Assembly (NCBI RefSeq): GCF_928392795.1
Contig: NZ_CAKMTJ010000010.1
Location: 1-64,000 of the forward strand
Direction: 5' to 3'
From: Rothia nasimurium
GTDB taxonomy: Bacteria > Actinomycetota > Actinomycetes > Actinomycetales > Micrococcaceae
DNA length: 64,000 nucleotides
A model generated the notes under the pieces. The model did not search any database. It had not been told where the DNA came from and was given only the letters and a program-made list of their open reading frames with translations. A program made the position numbers and the translations under genes. This document shows positions 54,264 to 64,000 of this stretch, piece after piece. Numbering within the stretch: position 1 is the stretch's first letter; each line of letters opens with the position of its first letter.

Positions 54264-54968
54264 CTACCAGCCCCGCTCCTTCCATTTAGGCAGCTGGGGG
54301 CGTTCCCTGCCCAGGGTGGTGGAGTCGCCGTGGCCCGGCAGCACCAGGGTGCTATCGTCAAAGCGGGCGAAGATACGTTCTGAAACATCGGCAAAAAGCT
54401 GCTCAAAATCCTGGGGAGAGTTAGTCTTACCCACCCCGCCCGGGAAGAGCGAATCCCCGGTGAACAGCAGAGCCCGCTTACCGGCGTCCGCCCCCTCAGA
54501 TACCCGCAGGGCCAGGGCAATTGAACCCGGGGTATGCCCGCGCAGGGCAATCACCTCAAGCTCAATACCGGCTAAGGTCAGACGCTCGCCGCCCACCAGG
54601 CGTTCTTCAACCTCTACGCCTTCCTGCTCGGCGATAGCCTCAGCATCGGGGGCACCGCAGTAGGTTACCGGGTCCCAGGCCTCAACAGCCTCGGGCAGGG
54701 CGCGAATATGATCCCAGTGGGAATGGGTGGTTACCAGGGCGCGGACGCCGCCTCCCGCCTGGCCGTGGGCAGCGGGGGAGTCGGCGGCGGCAGCCTGCTG
54801 AGCGAAGGCGTTGATGGCGGGAAAATCGTCCGCGGCATCAATCAGCACCTGCCCACCGCTTGCCCGGTGGGTCAGCAGGTAGACGTTGTTTTCCATCTCC
54901 GATACCGCAATGGACCGCACGGTCAGGGCATCGGACTCAAAAATTAGGGTATTGGCTAGGTCACTCAT
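54264..54968 (-). CDS. Metallo-beta-lactamase-fold hydrolase
   Basis: A 234-residue MBL-fold protein of the glyoxalase II-like group. Metal ligands in T-H-S-H-W-D-H (residues 80-86), then R-G-H-T-P-G-S, T-G-D-S-L-F and P-G-H-G-D. It could hydrolyse thioesters such as S-lactoylglutathione analogues or other acyl substrates; actinobacteria use mycothiol, so the substrate is open. A TAGAAT box (54975-54980) ends 6 bases before the ATG, so the mRNA is probably leaderless. dld follows downstream. Confidence 0.85.
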   Translation of the reverse strand: MSDLANTLIFESDALTVRSIAVSEMENNVYLLTHRASGGQVLIDAADDFPAINAFAQQAAAADSPAAHGQAGGGVRALVTTHSHWDHIRALPEAVEAWDPVTYCGAPDAEAIAEQEGVEVEERLVGGERLTLAGIELEVIALRGHTPGSIALALRVSEGADAGKRALLFTGDSLFPGGVGKTNSPQDFEQLFADVSERIFARFDDSTLVLPGHGDSTTLGRERPQLPKWKERGW

Positions 54969-55130
54969 GGCCCCATTCTAGGCTCTCACACCACTTTGTA
55001 CCATGCCCTGCCCGTTTTAAGACCCCAGAATGAGCAGGAGGCGGTACAAACCGGGAGGGAGAGACGCTTTCATCGCCCACGCAAACCCTATAGAATATAT
55101 CTTCGAAACAATCTCTTAGATAGGTGACTC

Positions 55131-58004
<2,874 letters not shown>

Positions 58005-58008
58005 GGCA

Positions 58009-58081
58009 GCACCCCGCCGGGGTATGCTAAATAGGTCAAAACAGCCCTAAAATTTCAAAAAGCATACCCCGGGTGGGGTGC
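58009..58081. repeat. Inverted repeat between uvrA and plsC
   Basis: GCACCCCGCCGGGGTATGCT (58009-58028) pairs with the stretch beginning AGCATACCCCGG at 58061 and ending GTGGGGTGC at 58081, enclosing a 32-bp AT-rich loop. The stem is about 20 bp with small mismatches. It may terminate uvrA or protect the RNA end. Confidence 0.65.
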
Positions 58082-58123
58082 CTGCCACGGTAGGCCCTGC
58101 CAGCTGTGCACCAAGGAGTTCTC

Positions 58124-58810
58124 ATGTCCCTCAAATACAAGGCAACTCAAAAGACCGTCGAAGCCCTGCTCCGTACCGTCTTCCGCGCCCGCGTGACCGG
58201 CCTTGAGAACTTCCCCGCTGAGGGCCCCGTCATCGTGGCCTCCAACCACCTGGCCTTCCTTGACTCCGTGATTATCTCAGCCCTCATGCCCCGCCGGGTT
58301 GCCTTTCTCGCCAAGTCTGAGTACGTCAACTCACCGGGTCTTAAGGGCAAGGCCATGAAGACCCTCTTCCAGGTCATCGACATTATTCCGGTCAACCGCA
58401 CCGACAAAAAAGAGTCCATGAAGGCCCTCGAAACTGCCCTCGACCGCCTCAACGAGGGCAAGGTCTTCGGTATCTACCCCGAGGGCACCCGCTCCCGCGA
58501 TGGCTACCTCTATAAGGGAAAAATCGGGGTAGCCTGGCTGGCTCACATGACCGGGGCCACCGTAGTGCCTATCGGCCTGATTGGTACCGATAAGATTCAA
58601 AAGCCGGGCTCCAACATGGTCTACCCTCACCGTTTTACGGTGCGGGTGGGGGAGCCCATGACCTTCGAAAAACTGGGGGAGCGTATGAGTGGCAAGCAGC
58701 GCCGCCAGACCACCGACCAGATTATGGACGCTATCGCCCAGCTCTCTGGCCAGCCCCGCAAAAATGAATACAACGTCTCACCGTCAGCAGAACGCGACGG
58801 GGGAATCTAG
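58124..58810 (+). CDS. plsC: 1-acyl-glycerol-3-phosphate acyltransferase-like protein
   Basis: Adds an acyl chain to lysophosphatidic acid in phospholipid synthesis. The 228-residue protein has the N-H-L-A-F-L-D block (NHx4D motif, about residues 47-53) and Y-P-E-G-T-R-S (about 120-126), plus I-P-V-N-R acceptor binding. The ATG at 58124 has AAGGAG 5 bases upstream; a GTG six codons earlier is not favoured. Located between uvrA and uvrC, an arrangement seen in several Micrococcaceae-type genomes as far as I recall. Confidence 0.88.
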   Translation: MSLKYKATQKTVEALLRTVFRARVTGLENFPAEGPVIVASNHLAFLDSVIISALMPRRVAFLAKSEYVNSPGLKGKAMKTLFQVIDIIPVNRTDKKESMKALETALDRLNEGKVFGIYPEGTRSRDGYLYKGKIGVAWLAHMTGATVVPIGLIGTDKIQKPGSNMVYPHRFTVRVGEPMTFEKLGERMSGKQRRQTTDQIMDAIAQLSGQPRKNEYNVSPSAERDGGI

Positions 58811-58875
58811 CCCAGCACCCAGCGCGGGCTAGAGGCTCCTGCCGCTCCTGACCTAGCTCAAAGGACCTGATACAC

Positions 58876-60864
58876 GTGGCCGATCCTGCCTCCTACCGCC
58901 CGGCGTCCGGCGAAATCCCTACCAACCCCGGGGTCTACCGCTTCCGCGACGAGGTGGGTCGTATTATCTACGTGGGTAAGGCCAAGAATCTGCGCAACCG
59001 CCTGAACTCCTATTTTGCCCGCGTAGATTCCCTGAGCCCCAAAACCTACGCTATGGTGCACACGGCCGCCTCGGTGGAGTGGACGGTGGTGGGCAGCGAG
59101 CTCGAATCGCTGCAGCTGGAGTACACCTGGATCAAGGAATACAAGCCCCGTTTCAACATCGCCTTCCGCGATGATAAGTCCTACCCCTACCTGGCTGTCA
59201 CCCTTAAAGACCGCTTCCCGCGCGCCCAGGTCATGCGCGGGGAAAAGAAGAAGGGGGTGCGCTATTTCGGCCCCTACTCCCAGGCCTGGGCTATCCGCGA
59301 AACCCTTGACGCCCTCTTGCGGGTCTTCCCGGTGCGCACCTGCTCAGCCGGCGTTTTCAACCGGGCGCAGGCGTCCGACCGACCCTGCCTGCTGGGCTAC
59401 ATCGACAAGTGCGCCGCCCCCTGTGTGGGTAGGGTGAGCCGCGAAGACCACCAGAAAATTGCTGAGGACCTGTGCTCCTTCATGGCCGGGGGAGCCGAGA
59501 AGTTCATTGCCGACCTGACTCGGCAGATGAAGGACGCCGCCGCCGACTTTGATTTTGAAAAGGCTGCCCGCCTGCGCGATGACATCGAAGCCCTGACCAA
59601 GGCTTTTGAACGCAACGCCGTGGTGCTGCCCGATTCGGTGAATGCCGACCTGTTCAACTTTGTTGAAGATGACCTAGAAGCTGCGGTGCAGGTGTTTTAT
59701 GTGCGCGGTGGACGCATTCGCGGCCAGCGGGGCTGGATCGTTGAGAAGGTCGAAGACTCCACCCCCGAAGCCCTGGTCGACCACCTACTGGTTCAGGTCT
59801 ACGGCGAGGCCGCTGCCGCCCTGGCCGCTGGGTCAACCGAGGAAGAGATCAACCACAACCTCAACGAGATACCCCGCCACATCAACGTGCCGGTCCTACC
59901 CGAAAACCACGAGAAGCTCGAAGAATGGCTCTCAGGTGTGCGCGGAGCCAAGGTGACCATTAGCGTGCCCCAGCGCGGCGACCGGGTTGAGCTGATGGCA
60001 ACCGTTGCCGAGAACGCCAAACAGGCCCTGACCCTGCACAAGACCCGCCGGGCAGGGGACCTCACCACCCGCTCGGCCTCCCTGGTGGAACTCCAAGAAA
60101 CCCTGGAACTGCCCGAGGCCCTCATGCGCATTGAGTGCTACGATATCTCCCACGTGCAGGGGACCAATGTGGTTGCCTCCATGGTGGTCTTTGAAGACGG
60201 CCTGCCCAAGAAAAGCGACTACCGCAAGTTCTCCGTCACCGGGGACGCCGCCCGCGACGACACCGCCAGTATGTACGACGTCATCTACCGCCGCTTCCGC
60301 CGCTACCTCACCGACGAGGCCCCCGGAACCCGGGTGCGGGCGTCCGGCCAAATCAGCGAAGATGACCTACACGCCAAGGAACCCGCTAAGTTTGCCTACC
60401 CGCCCAACCTGGTTGTGGTGGATGGCGGCCAGCCCCAGGTCGCTGCCGCGACCCGTGCCCTCGAAGATTTGGGTATTACCGATATCTATGTGGTCGGTAT
60501 CGCCAAGCGCCTTGAAGAGCTATGGCTACCGGGCGATGACTTCCCCGTCATTCTGCCCAGAACCTCTAACGCCCTCTACCTGATTCAGCGCATCCGCGAC
60601 GAAGCCCACCGCTTCGCTATCACTTTCCACCGCTCTAAGCGGGGTAAAGAAATGGTCAAATCAGCCCTCGACACCGTACCCGGGCTGGGCCCCGCCAAAC
60701 GCGAAGCCCTCATCAAACACTTTGGCTCTCTCAAACAGCTTTCTGAAGCAAGCGCCGAAGAACTTCAAGAGGTACCGGGCATTGGCCCCGCTATGGCCCA
60801 GAAAATACGGGAACGCTTTGCTCCGGGACCTGGGAATGAACCCGAGAGTGAAGCAGTGCACTAA
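58876..60864 (+). CDS. uvrC: Excinuclease ABC subunit C
   Basis: Makes both incisions in nucleotide excision repair. The 662-residue protein has the GIY-YIG domain at the N-terminus (P-G-V-Y-R-F, I-Y-V-G-K-A-K-N-L), a Cys-rich segment, the UVR motif that binds UvrB (near residue 225), an RNase H-like endonuclease domain (D-I-S-H and V-V-D-G-G) and tandem HhH motifs at the C-terminus (G-L-G-P-A-K, G-I-G-P-A-M). GTG start after AAGGAC. It leads into rapZ-yvcK-whiA. Confidence 0.97.
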   Translation: MADPASYRPASGEIPTNPGVYRFRDEVGRIIYVGKAKNLRNRLNSYFARVDSLSPKTYAMVHTAASVEWTVVGSELESLQLEYTWIKEYKPRFNIAFRDDKSYPYLAVTLKDRFPRAQVMRGEKKKGVRYFGPYSQAWAIRETLDALLRVFPVRTCSAGVFNRAQASDRPCLLGYIDKCAAPCVGRVSREDHQKIAEDLCSFMAGGAEKFIADLTRQMKDAAADFDFEKAARLRDDIEALTKAFERNAVVLPDSVNADLFNFVEDDLEAAVQVFYVRGGRIRGQRGWIVEKVEDSTPEALVDHLLVQVYGEAAAALAAGSTEEEINHNLNEIPRHINVPVLPENHEKLEEWLSGVRGAKVTISVPQRGDRVELMATVAENAKQALTLHKTRRAGDLTTRSASLVELQETLELPEALMRIECYDISHVQGTNVVASMVVFEDGLPKKSDYRKFSVTGDAARDDTASMYDVIYRRFRRYLTDEAPGTRVRASGQISEDDLHAKEPAKFAYPPNLVVVDGGQPQVAAATRALEDLGITDIYVVGIAKRLEELWLPGDDFPVILPRTSNALYLIQRIRDEAHRFAITFHRSKRGKEMVKSALDTVPGLGPAKREALIKHFGSLKQLSEASAEELQEVPGIGPAMAQKIRERFAPGPGNEPESEAVH

Positions 60865-60912
60865 GCTAGAAGTACCAACCGAATGATTCGTGGAAGCGAG
60901 AGACCCCCACCC

Positions 60913-61803
60913 ATGTCACCCAACTCCAGCGAGCAGACCGTCAAGCCGCAAATTCTTGTGATCACCGGTATCTCGGGAGCCGGTCGATCCACCGCAGCCA
61001 ACACCCTCGAAGACGAGGGCTGGTACGTGGTCGATAACATCCCCCCGCAGATGCTCGGCTCCCTGGCCCAGCTCGTCAAAGATTCACCGGGCAAACTCCC
61101 CAAGGTAGCTGTGGGCATCGATATTCGTGCCCGCCGACAGCTGGCCGACCTGCCCGAGGCTATTAACAAGCTCCGTGCCTCAGATATCGATTTCTCCATG
61201 CTCTTCATGGACGCCGCCGATAAGGACATCATCGCCCGCTACGAGGCTCAGCGCCGCCCCCACCCCCTGCAACAGGGAGGTCTGGTTGCAGAAGCTATCG
61301 CCGAAGAACGCCGTATCTTTGCTGGCCTGCAAGAAGAGGCTGACTACGTCATTGATACCACCGGCATGAATATCCACCAGCTGGCTAAGAAGGTGCGTGA
61401 AACCTACGCTCCGGGCAAGGAACGCCTGGTCAACATCACCGTCATGAGCTTCGGTTTTAAGTACGGCACCCCCTCGGACGTTCACTACATGGCCGATATG
61501 CGCTTCATCCCCAACCCCCACTGGGTGCCCGGCTTACGGGCCCAGACCGGGCAGGACGCCGGCGTCCGCGACTTTGTCTTCGCTCAGGACGGCACTGAAG
61601 AGTTCATCAGCAACTACATCGCTGCCCTGCAGCCCGTTATCGCCGGCTACCGCCGTGAGGGTAAGCTCTACGCTACCTTCGCTATCGGTTGCACCGGCGG
61701 TAAGCACCGCTCGGTGGCCGTAAGCGAAGAAATCGCCCGCCGTTTGAGCGAGATGGAAGATGTCAACATCTCCGTGCACCACCGCGACATGGGGCGAGAA
61801 TAA
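60913..61803 (+). CDS. rapZ: RNase adapter protein RapZ (YvcJ)
   Basis: A 296-residue nucleotide-binding protein of the RapZ/YvcJ family: Walker A G-I-S-G-A-G-R-S-T (Arg replaces Lys, as usual in Actinomycetota), Walker B-like segments, and a conserved C-terminal domain with F-G-F-K-Y-G and G-C-T-G-G-K-H-R-S-V. In E. coli RapZ guides RNase E to glmZ; in Gram-positives its role is less clear. An ATG at 60883 is also in frame; 60913 gives the usual N-terminal length. The stop overlaps the next start (TAATG). Confidence 0.94.
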   Translation: MSPNSSEQTVKPQILVITGISGAGRSTAANTLEDEGWYVVDNIPPQMLGSLAQLVKDSPGKLPKVAVGIDIRARRQLADLPEAINKLRASDIDFSMLFMDAADKDIIARYEAQRRPHPLQQGGLVAEAIAEERRIFAGLQEEADYVIDTTGMNIHQLAKKVRETYAPGKERLVNITVMSFGFKYGTPSDVHYMADMRFIPNPHWVPGLRAQTGQDAGVRDFVFAQDGTEEFISNYIAALQPVIAGYRREGKLYATFAIGCTGGKHRSVAVSEEIARRLSEMEDVNISVHHRDMGRE

Positions 61804-62825
61804 TGTCTGAGGCAACCCGCATGAGCCGGTTCCCCGAAACCGGACTACTGCCTGTCACTGCCCAGGGGCACGACCTACCCGTGCGCGTCACTGCCCTGGG
61901 TGGTGGGCACGGCCTCTACGGCTCCCTATCTGCCCTCAAGCTCATTACCACCGCTCTGACCGCCGTGGTGACCGTGGCGGACGACGGTGGCTCCTCGGGC
62001 AAGCTCCGGGAAGAACTGGACGTGCTCCCGCCCGGTGACCTGCGTATGGCCCTCTCAGCTCTGTGCGACGATACCGATTGGGGTCGCACCTGGCGCGATG
62101 TCATGCAGCACCGCTTCACCTCTCGCAGTGCAGATCGTCCCACTGCTTTAGAAAACCACGCCCTGGGCAATCTACTGATTGTCACCCTTTGGGAGCTGCT
62201 GGGCGACACTATCGCTGGCCTGGACTGGGCTGGAGCCCTGCTCAATGCCCGCGGGCGCGTACTGCCCATGGCCACCCGTCCGCTTGTCATCGAGGGCGAC
62301 ATCATCAGCACCAACGAGCACGGGGTGACCTTCCGCGATACCGTCCAGGGGCAGGCAACCCTGGCCAAGGCAGGGCGGGTCGACAAGGTCCGCCTGCTGC
62401 CAGAGAACACCGACGCTTGCCCGGACGCCGTCCGCTCGGTGCACGAGGCAGATTGGGTGGTGCTGGGCCCCGGCTCCTTCTTTACCTCCCTGCTGCCGCA
62501 CCTGCTCCTACCCGGGCTACGCGATGCCATTCTTAACACCAGCGCCAAAATTTGCCTGGTCATGAATCTCGAACTGGATGCACAAGAAACCCGCGGCATG
62601 AGTGCCGCAGACCACCTGCTCGTTTTGCGTGAATACGTTCCAGAAATTAGGGTTAATACAGTCATCGCTGATCCCGCCGCCGCAGGAGAAGGCACGACAT
62701 TTGAAGATGTAGCAGCCCAGCTAGGGGCGAAGGTGCTCTGGGCTGATGTGGCAGAAGCTGACCAACCCGGCGTGCACGACCCCCTCAAACTAGCAGCTGC
62801 CTACAAGCACGTCTTCAAACACTAA
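61803..62825 (+). CDS. yvcK: Gluconeogenesis factor YvcK (CofD-like)
   Basis: A 340-residue UDP-sugar-binding protein of the YvcK/CuvA group, needed for growth on gluconeogenic substrates and for envelope synthesis in other Gram-positives. It has the G-G-G-H-G-L-Y-G-S-L nucleotide loop and V-A-D-D-G-G-S-S-G-K-L-R motifs near the N-terminus, and N-H-A-L-G-N-L. Translation is coupled to rapZ through the one-base overlap. Not to be mistaken for CofD, the F420-pathway enzyme: no cofactor genes are adjacent. Confidence 0.94.
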   Translation: MSEATRMSRFPETGLLPVTAQGHDLPVRVTALGGGHGLYGSLSALKLITTALTAVVTVADDGGSSGKLREELDVLPPGDLRMALSALCDDTDWGRTWRDVMQHRFTSRSADRPTALENHALGNLLIVTLWELLGDTIAGLDWAGALLNARGRVLPMATRPLVIEGDIISTNEHGVTFRDTVQGQATLAKAGRVDKVRLLPENTDACPDAVRSVHEADWVVLGPGSFFTSLLPHLLLPGLRDAILNTSAKICLVMNLELDAQETRGMSAADHLLVLREYVPEIRVNTVIADPAAAGEGTTFEDVAAQLGAKVLWADVAEADQPGVHDPLKLAAAYKHVFKH

Positions 62826-62888
62826 CGCCGACCACACACCGGCACCCCGCGCTTACGAGAGCAGACACAACTTTGGAGGAAGACCCGC

Positions 62889-63869
62889 ATGGCCCTGACG
62901 GCATCGGTCAAAGAAGAGCTGGCACACTACGAAGCCACGCGCTCATCCGTGCGCAAAGCTGAGGTAGCCACAATCTTGCGCTTCACGAACGGTCTGCACC
63001 TCGTGCAAGGCAAAATCGTGGTCGAAGCTGAAGTTGACCTCGAAACCACCGCAGAGCGCCTGCGCTATAACATCGCCGAAATGTACGGCCATGAGGCTTC
63101 CATTACCTCTATCTCCGGTGGCGGGCTGCGCCGGGGCGGGCGTTACGTTGTTCGCGTTGATCAGGGCGGTGAGGCGCTGGCCCGGCAGACCGGTTTGTTA
63201 GACGGACGCGGCCGCCCCGTCCGCGGTCTACCCCCTGCCGTGGTCAACGGCTCCCTGGCCGATGCTGAAGCTGTCATGCGCGGGGCCTTCCTGGCTCACG
63301 GTTCGCTGACCGAGCCCGGGCGTTCGTCCGCCCTGGAATTTACCTGCCCCGGCCCCGAGGCTGCCCTAGCCCTGGTCGGTGCCGCCCGCCGACTCGACGT
63401 GATTGCCAAGGCCCGCGAAGTGCGCGGAGTAGACCGGGTGGTCGTGCGCGACGGTGAGACCATCTCCCTGCTGCTAGAGCGCATGGGTGCTGTTGACGCC
63501 CTCGATAACTGGCGGGAACGCCGCGCCCGTAAAGAGGTTCGCGCGACCGCTAACCGCCTCGCTAACTTCGACGACGCCAACCTGCGCCGTTCAGCCCAGG
63601 CCGCTGTCGCCGCCGGTGCCCGTGTTGAACGGGCTCTGGAAATCCTGGGCGATAAGGTGCCCGAGCACCTGCGCTACGCCGGTGAACTGCGGGTTGCCCA
63701 CAAGCAGGCGTCCCTTGACGAATTGGGCCGCCTGGCTGAACCACCCATGACCAAAGATGCTATCGCCGGTCGTATCCGCCGCCTGATTGCCATGGCCGAT
63801 AAGCGAGCCGCCGAGCGTGGAATCCCGGGTACTGAAGCGGGCGTGAACGGCACAAACCACCCCAACTAG
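62889..63869 (+). CDS. whiA: DNA-binding protein WhiA
   Basis: A 326-residue protein with an N-terminal LAGLIDADG-like domain (inactive endonuclease fold) and a C-terminal helix-turn-helix (about residues 215-300), characteristic of WhiA. In Streptomyces it switches on sporulation with WhiB; in non-sporulating Gram-positives it affects cell division and chromosome segregation. GGAGGA is 8 bases before the ATG. The rapZ-yvcK-whiA order is conserved in Gram-positives. The 130 bp after it contain an inverted repeat TGGGTTTTTGT/ACAAAACCCA (63876-63886, 63930-63939) and no gene. Confidence 0.95.
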   Translation: MALTASVKEELAHYEATRSSVRKAEVATILRFTNGLHLVQGKIVVEAEVDLETTAERLRYNIAEMYGHEASITSISGGGLRRGGRYVVRVDQGGEALARQTGLLDGRGRPVRGLPPAVVNGSLADAEAVMRGAFLAHGSLTEPGRSSALEFTCPGPEAALALVGAARRLDVIAKAREVRGVDRVVVRDGETISLLLERMGAVDALDNWRERRARKEVRATANRLANFDDANLRRSAQAAVAAGARVERALEILGDKVPEHLRYAGELRVAHKQASLDELGRLAEPPMTKDAIAGRIRRLIAMADKRAAERGIPGTEAGVNGTNHPN

Positions 63870-64000
63870 GCTGTGTGGGTTTTTGTTGGTTTGCCCTTTA
63901 CTGGGTGGTCTTCCTCATGCTCTCACCCGACAAAACCCATATTTGCAGGTCAAAACGGGGGTCAAGCGTCCATAAACGCACGTAAGTCCACTTAAAAAAA

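Noticed and set aside
63991..64000. A-rich run at the right end
   Set aside because: It is simply the window edge; too short to interpret.

Overview
The window looks like a chromosomal segment of a high-GC Gram-positive bacterium (Actinomycetota), most likely family Micrococcaceae and Rothia-like. The inference rests on gene content and order (DUF6704-trpC-trpB-trpA-lgt, gltB-gltD, pyk, an ANTAR response regulator, polA-rpsA, coaE-uvrB, uvrA-uvrC-rapZ-yvcK-whiA), on GTG starts, and on many genes whose TANNNT -10 box sits 6-7 bases before the start codon. No 16S sequence is present, so genus is inference only.

Layout. 0-0.4 kb: the end of an IS256-type element, apparently inserted into a small lipoprotein gene. 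0.6-5.1 kb: tryptophan operon end and lgt. 5.1-7.7 kb: a small accessory island with three copies of a 62-bp palindrome, a short membrane protein gene, a decayed copy of that gene, a lipoprotein and a phosphotransferase-type kinase gene. 7.8-19.2 kb: adhP, gltBD with a long leader, two tandem flavodoxin-like genes, pyk and an SRPBCC gene. 19.2-19.4 kb: a gene-free stretch that folds into several hairpins and ends in a strong terminator, a candidate small RNA. 19.8-30.8 kb: tRNA-Leu(CAA), ANTAR regulator, symporter, thioesterase, polA, rpsA, a PiT phosphate transporter behind a PHO-box-like repeat, a YigZ protein and coaE. 31-42.6 kb: BCCT transporter, uvrB, MFS transporter, terC with a riboswitch-like leader, SdpI-like protein, S33 peptidase and a DUF3516-type helicase. 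42.7-46.4 kb: a 28-codon leader ORF plus terminator, then two overlapping ABC half-transporter genes. 46.5-55 kb: CDF transporter, OFA-type transporter divergent from fhs, secreted S33 peptidase, dld and an MBL hydrolase. 55.1-63.9 kb: uvrA, plsC, uvrC, rapZ, yvcK, whiA.

The most unusual parts are the ABC exporter locus, the candidate small RNA, the palindrome island and a dispersed octamer. In the exporter one subunit lacks a recognisable Walker A motif while the other has a degenerate signature motif, leaving one predicted ATP site, and a short ORF and terminator precede the pair. The octamer GCGTCCGC/GCGGACGC was found at 25 places by eye, and two inverted pairs form terminator-like hairpins, as uptake signal sequences do in other bacteria. 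Metabolically the window joins nitrogen assimilation (gltBD), tryptophan synthesis, one-carbon metabolism (fhs with a possible formate transporter), D-lactate oxidation, glycolysis (pyk, yvcK) and nucleotide excision repair (uvrA, uvrB, uvrC, polA).
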